This document shows positions 20,878-24,788 of a DNA stretch of 24,788 nt, piece by piece. The notes beneath the pieces were generated by a model that worked only from the letters and a program-made list of their open reading frames with translations, did not search any database and was not told the DNA's origin. The translations under genes and the position numbers were made by a program. The DNA is from a virus: the IMG/VR virus record IMGVR_UViG_3300023245_000106, positions 1 through 24,788 of that record. One strand, given 5' to 3'. How positions within the stretch are numbered: the first letter of the stretch is position 1; every line of letters starts with the position of its first letter.

Positions 20878-22797
20878 CTAACCTGCTACTTCGTCAAACG
20901 AAACGCCGGTTCTTGTTGCTATAAATTGTAAAGTAATGAAGTTAATGCTTCTAGCAGGTTTTACAAAAATCTCTGCTATGAATTCATTTCTATCAATTAC
21001 TTCACCTGTGTTATTAGTTTCATCACACACTACTAAAAAGTCTGTGATACCTCGTCTACCTTGTACTTCTCTTAGGAAAGGCTCTACAATGTTTCTAAAG
21101 TTCGCTCTTGTAAATTCATCATTGAATTCAAAAAGTTGGAATTTAGAAGCAGTCGCAATTGCCTTCTCTAAAACGATAAACAGTCTTCGAACATTTATTC
21201 TATCAAATGCTGAAGGTGCTGATAATCCAGTTTTATCTCCGAATAATACAGTTCCTTGTCCTGGGAATGTTGCCACAGGATTTACTCTAGCTCTGTATAA
21301 TTCATCTCTATGAGATTTTTGTGGATTGAAAGCAAGTTTTACTGCGCCTCTAACAATACCTCTGTTAAGACCCGCTGGTGAATACCAGGCGTCTGCAACA
21401 AGGTCAGTTCTAGCACTTAAACCTGCCATATCACCGTTTAAAGGTACATATCTGTAAACATCATTATATCTGTCGTAACAGTATTTGTAACCACTATCAA
21501 ACAATACATAAGATGATGAACGAATTGCATTAAAGAATCCTATAACATTATCTTTTTGTGTGTTTGCGTTTGATATACCTACAACATCACTTCTTTCTGG
21601 AGAAGCAAATACAACTGCGTCTTTTCTATTTTCAGCAATCGTAATTAAGTTGTCGATATGTGTAGCGTCACCGTCAGCGGCCATGATTAGACCAACATCA
21701 ACTGTATCAGCGTCTGCAAACTTTTCGTAAGCAGTTAGTTTCTGACCTACTGTAGATACTGAACCGTCAGCACCTGCTTGTAGTGAAACATCACTTATAG
21801 TAGTAACAGATGTAAATGTAGTTCCTGAGGCTGCGTTACCCCAGTTTGAACCTGAAGCATTATGGTCCATCCAATAGATGTAGTTTGATGAATTGTAAAT
21901 CACATCTGGATAGTAGTTTATTCCACCTTGAGCTGTTTTTGCGTCAGAAGCTTTTGATAGTCCACCAAAAATTTCTAATACTTCGCCCTTAGTTCCTGAA
22001 ATACCACCATCTTCGTCAATTACTGCAACATGCAGTTCATCACCTACTCCACCGTTTGCTAATGCATATGGTGATGTACCTGGTGCTTTGTCAAATAAAT
22101 CGTAATGTTTCCATCTTCTTCTTACACTTGCACCATTAGTTGGGGCTGCATGTAAACCTGAAGAATCGGAAGTTCCGAAATATTGTGGTTCGTCTTTTCT
22201 TACAATGCTTAAATCGTTAGTTGCAATACTAACAACTCTGTATTCGTAGTTGTCACCAAAGTTAACAATATCGCCTGCTGTAATGCCTGTAGCTGAATCA
22301 ACAGTAACAACAGTATCTCCGACAGCCATAGAGGTGTCGTCAACAGTTGTTTTTGCTAGTTCTTCATAAGCAGTAGCAGATGGACAAGTAGCAATCTGTA
22401 GATTGTTTCCCCATGCACCGGCTGTTCTTGCTGCCCATAATCCTACAGAAGCAGAACCATCAGCGTGATTGTCTTGGTAATCGGTCGTATTTTTTATTAC
22501 AAATGCACTACCGCTTTCGGTAGCATTTGATACAGATGTATTCTGTACACGGACAACTCTTAACGAATTCGAATATGCTAGAAAGTTAGAAGCGGTAAAA
22601 AATCCCTCAAATGTAGTTGAGTTAGGTTTACCGAATGTACTTACTAATTCTTGTTCGCTAGAAATACTAACTACTTCGTCTAAAGGTCCTTTTGTTGCTT
22701 GAAAAGCAACAGCGCCAATAGAAGTCGAAACAGCTGGTATAATTCTAGTAAGGTCTTTTTCCTGTACGAGAACACCTGGTGATACTTGAAATGCCAT
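20878..22797 (-). CDS. 18: gp18, tail sheath protein
   Basis: A 639-residue protein (T4 gp18 is 659). It starts with the sheath signature FQVSPGVLVQEKDLTRIIPAV, has the conserved TKGPLDE loop, and ends with the C-terminal core containing NVRRLFIVLEKAI, FLREVQGRRGITDFLVVCDE and the final strand. The variable middle (about 170-380) is Gly/Ser/Thr-rich and forms the outer domains. The sheath contracts to drive the tube through the host envelope. An exact late promoter lies 90 bases upstream and AAAGGAGA is the ribosome binding site. Confidence 0.96.
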   Translation of the reverse strand: MAFQVSPGVLVQEKDLTRIIPAVSTSIGAVAFQATKGPLDEVVSISSEQELVSTFGKPNSTTFEGFFTASNFLAYSNSLRVVRVQNTSVSNATESGSAFVIKNTTDYQDNHADGSASVGLWAARTAGAWGNNLQIATCPSATAYEELAKTTVDDTSMAVGDTVVTVDSATGITAGDIVNFGDNYEYRVVSIATNDLSIVRKDEPQYFGTSDSSGLHAAPTNGASVRRRWKHYDLFDKAPGTSPYALANGGVGDELHVAVIDEDGGISGTKGEVLEIFGGLSKASDAKTAQGGINYYPDVIYNSSNYIYWMDHNASGSNWGNAASGTTFTSVTTISDVSLQAGADGSVSTVGQKLTAYEKFADADTVDVGLIMAADGDATHIDNLITIAENRKDAVVFASPERSDVVGISNANTQKDNVIGFFNAIRSSSYVLFDSGYKYCYDRYNDVYRYVPLNGDMAGLSARTDLVADAWYSPAGLNRGIVRGAVKLAFNPQKSHRDELYRARVNPVATFPGQGTVLFGDKTGLSAPSAFDRINVRRLFIVLEKAIATASKFQLFEFNDEFTRANFRNIVEPFLREVQGRRGITDFLVVCDETNNTGEVIDRNEFIAEIFVKPARSINFITLQFIATRTGVSFDEVAG

Positions 22798-22844
22798 TTA
22801 GGTCTCTCCTTTAATTAGATTAATCTTTTAAAATATTCAATACT

Positions 22845-22860
22845 CATAAGTTTTCTTATG
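22845..22860. repeat. Hairpin in the gp18 leader
   Basis: CATAAG and CTTATG flank a 4-base loop, within the 85-base leader between the late promoter and the sheath gene. There is no T-run. A 10-bp palindrome AGATTAATCT (22817-22826) is nearer to the ribosome binding site. Confidence 0.4.
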
Positions 22861-22887
22861 CCCATATCAAAATGTCAACCTTACTGA

Positions 22888-22895
22888 TATTTATA
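22888..22895 (-). promoter_or_regulatory. Late promoter of gp18-gp19
   Basis: Exact TATAAATA between terminase and sheath genes; predicted start near 22882. Confidence 0.85.
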
Positions 22896-22911
22896 ATAAG
22901 TAAAAACTTGA

Positions 22912-24788
22912 CTAACTGCCCTTATGTACGACTGGATGCCATACTGTACCATATTCATCTACTTCCGATTTCTCATGGTCTGGTGTTCCGTCATCTACAA
23001 AGCCAAAAGGTGCCATATCCTGTTCAATTAAATGTTGCTGTTCTTCATATAACATTTGTCTTGCGTTAGTATCTGTCAGTTCTTTAAAGAAAGGTTGATT
23101 AGATAACCAACCAAATATAACTAAACACATCATCAAGTCATCATTAGCACCATCATCTGCTTGCCAACTTTGACCTTTTCTAATAAAGGTAGACATTTCT
23201 TCTATAATATTGAAGTCTTGTATTATTACCTTATCACTTTCAATAAGGGTTTTGATGTTAGCACAACCAATTTTTTTAATTTGTTTAGTCATCTTAACAC
23301 CAAATCCCGAACCTCTCCCACTAAAGCCAGCTCCCAAAATCTGACCCGCTCTTCCTCTTTGTGTTGTCATCAACAAATTATCATACTCTAATTCAAACTG
23401 TAGAGCTTCTGCAATCTGTTGACCTAAATCGTTTGTTTCTACCAATACATGTGCATGATTAAATGCTTTACACACCTGGTCAATTGTATGTGGAAATAGT
23501 AATGGTCTAATTTCATTGTTACGAAACTTTGCAACAATTCTAAATGGCATTTGTGTTACATCTAATATTAAAAATGCTGAGTAATCTTTTGATACACCTC
23601 TGGCGACATCAACTGTACAAACATATGTATTACCTTTAATAGGGTCTTCGTATACATCTAATCCAGCGTTTGACTGAATAGGATTCATGTATGCAAGTGT
23701 TTTAATTTTAGAAGGATTAATAAGTGTGTTTACAGAACCTAAAAATTCACAATTATGAGAAACAACACCGTTAGTAATATATAAGTTTTCTTTTTCTACA
23801 TTTATAGGGTCATATAAAAATATTTTTTCATTAACCAACTCATTATATAATACTTTTTTACTACTTAAATAATCTCCTACTTTTACATTTCTTGCTAATA
23901 TTTTATCTTTACCAAAAGGATGGTTAATAGAAGTTTTTATTTCAGATTTATCATCAAAGATAATATGCTGATAAAGGTTTCTTTTAACCTTTTGTATACC
24001 ATTAAAATTAGAAAATCCACTTGTACTTAATATTTTTATATTATCTGTATTAGTTCTAAACATTTGTCCAACTCTTTTTTTCAACAATTTTTTATATAAA
24101 TCTTCTATTTTTATTTTACCATCTTCCGTTTCAACTATCGTATTACCGTCAACACATTCAAACTCTTGTTGAAACTGCTCAGCTGAGGTGTTTCTTATTG
24201 TTGCTTCTTTCCAAGCTTCATCTCTGCCTGGCACCTCTGACCAATGCACTTCAATTGGCACATAGTCATTTCTTTTATTCTCTGCGTCTGTCCATAATTT
24301 GTAAAACTGATTCATACCATATGGTGTAGATACAATAATCATTTTAGTTTGTGTACCAGCAGAAATTGTAGGATAAACAGCACTAAAGAATTGCTCGGCA
24401 ATATTAGCAGGTACGAAAGCAAACTCGTCAAGGAAGATAATGTTGTAAGAACCACCTCGAATAGCACTTGAAGATGTTGCAGCCGCCACAATGACTGATT
24501 TATTTTCTAATTCAATATTACCTTTGTTCCAGTTAATAACTCCTTGTTGCATCCACTTTGGTAGATTTTCATAAGCAAGTTGTACTCTACCTAAGATATC
24601 TCTAGCAGTAGATGATTTGTTTGCTAGAATAGCAATATTAGAGTTAGGATTAAATAGGGCGTAATGTAATAGATATGATACAGTAGTGGTAGATTTACCC
24701 GACTGCCTAGGTAGTTTACAAATTGTGAAACGATTGTCATGGATTGTCCTTACGATATGTCTTTGAAATTCGTACATTTTAAATGGCA
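22912..24788 (-). CDS. 17: gp17, terminase large subunit, intein-containing, 5' end outside window
   Basis: Packaging motor ATPase and nuclease. Numbering from the ATG at 24777: Walker A LPRQSGKST (22-30), Walker B IIFLDE (113-118) and coupling motif IVSTPYG (148-154). The RNase-H-like nuclease residues lie in VDVARG (D390), VETND (E447, D450) and ANDDLMM (D546, D547). The frame stays open to the window edge (codons for Pro-Phe-Lys precede that ATG), and only about 20 residues stand before Walker A where T4 gp17 has about 160, so the ATG at 24777 is almost surely internal. A 135-residue intein (C208-N342) interrupts the conserved QEFE/CEF sequence just before the nuclease domain; without it the visible protein is 486 residues. 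gp17 docks on the gp20 portal and pumps DNA into the head. Confidence 0.95.
   Translation of the reverse strand, partial: PFKMYEFQRHIVRTIHDNRFTICKLPRQSGKSTTTVSYLLHYALFNPNSNIAILANKSSTARDILGRVQLAYENLPKWMQQGVINWNKGNIELENKSVIVAAATSSSAIRGGSYNIIFLDEFAFVPANIAEQFFSAVYPTISAGTQTKMIIVSTPYGMNQFYKLWTDAENKRNDYVPIEVHWSEVPGRDEAWKEATIRNTSAEQFQQEFECVDGNTIVETEDGKIKIEDLYKKLLKKRVGQMFRTNTDNIKILSTSGFSNFNGIQKVKRNLYQHIIFDDKSEIKTSINHPFGKDKILARNVKVGDYLSSKKVLYNELVNEKIFLYDPINVEKENLYITNGVVSHNCEFLGSVNTLINPSKIKTLAYMNPIQSNAGLDVYEDPIKGNTYVCTVDVARGVSKDYSAFLILDVTQMPFRIVAKFRNNEIRPLLFPHTIDQVCKAFNHAHVLVETNDLGQQIAEALQFELEYDNLLMTTQRGRAGQILGAGFSGRGSGFGVKMTKQIKKIGCANIKTLIESDKVIIQDFNIIEEMSTFIRKGQSWQADDGANDDLMMCLVIFGWLSNQPFFKELTDTNARQMLYEEQQHLIEQDMAPFGFVDDGTPDHEKSEVDEYGTVWHPVVHKGS
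23752..24156 (-). other. Mini-intein in gp17
   Basis: The 135-residue insert begins with C208 (CVDGNTIVETEDGKIKIEDL, splicing block A). Block B is the SINHPF region (S283, H286; Ser in place of the usual Thr). Block F contains VKVGDYL and the LYD aspartate. It ends GVVSHN with penultimate H341 and terminal N342, and the next residue is Cys343. All residues needed for standard protein splicing are there, and removing it rejoins QEFE to CEFLGS, a normal terminase sequence. It is too short for a homing endonuclease. The DNA is markedly AT-richer than its host gene: 26 G+C in 120 bases at 23761-23880, against 24 in 60 bases at 23641-23700. Confidence 0.93.

Noticed and set aside
20936-21313. Long plus-strand frame opposite the sheath gene
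   Set aside because: Shadow of gp18; no ribosome binding site and no recognisable domain.
22868-22880. TTGACA on the minus strand before gp18 as a host promoter
   Set aside because: No -10 box at 16-18 bases; the exact late box next to it explains expression.
1-24788. tRNA genes, CRISPR arrays, integrase or attachment sites
   Set aside because: Gaps between genes are all under about 175 bases and none holds a cloverleaf, spaced repeats or integrase motifs.

Overview
This window looks like a contiguous piece of the genome of a T4-like myovirus, AT-rich and probably marine. All recognisable genes lie on the minus strand, so transcription runs from high to low coordinates. The evidence for a T4-like phage is the gene order: gp17 (terminase), gp18 (sheath), gp19 (tube), gp20 (portal), two small core-type genes, gp21 (protease), gp22 (scaffold), gp23 (major capsid), a second tube-fold protein, uvsY, uvsW, gp55, gp47 and gp46. 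The accessory genes (peptide deformylase, MazG, CobS/CobT-like pair, bS21, 2OG-Fe(II) oxygenase, DruA-like protein) are of the kind known from marine T4-like phages such as cyanophages and pelagiphages. The low G+C makes a pelagiphage-like host range plausible, but the host is inferred, not shown.

Layout, in transcription order. 24788-20333: terminase large subunit (5' end outside the window, interrupted by a complete mini-intein), tail sheath and tail tube. 20254-13926: head module, with portal, two small core-like proteins, three small beta-rich proteins of unknown role, protease, scaffold and major capsid protein, closed by a strong UUCG-loop terminator. 13840-10281: second tail-tube-fold protein, UvsY, a 2OG-Fe(II) oxygenase, UvsW and a small Sm-like candidate. 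10109-5731: late sigma factor gp55, an HNH endonuclease, then gp47, gp46 and peptide deformylase in overlapping order. 5698-4001: DruA-like (DUF4338) protein and MazG. 3843-169: a large VWA/metallopeptidase CobT-like protein and its CobS/MoxR-like AAA+ partner, each behind its own near-identical promoter and leader. 84-1: start of a ribosomal protein bS21 gene after a strong terminator.

Two promoter classes can be read directly. Exact T4 late boxes (TATAAATA) precede gp18, gp20, gp21, gp22 and the HNH gene, which fits the phage carrying gp55, the sigma factor that reads them. Host sigma-70-like promoters with 17-bp spacers precede gp55, the DruA-like gene, the CobT-like gene and the CobS-like gene. 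A perfect TTGACA-N17-TATAAT promoter also lies on the plus strand in the uvsW/gp55 interval and points antisense into the Sm-like gene and uvsW.

The parts fit together as follows. gp46/47, UvsY and UvsW run recombination-dependent replication. gp55 switches on late genes. The head and tail genes build the virion and gp17 packages DNA. bS21, deformylase and MazG would redirect host translation and nucleotide pools. The functions of the CobS/CobT-like pair and the DruA-like protein in the phage are not known. No tRNA, CRISPR array or insertion sequence was seen, and no stretch over 300 bases lacks a gene.
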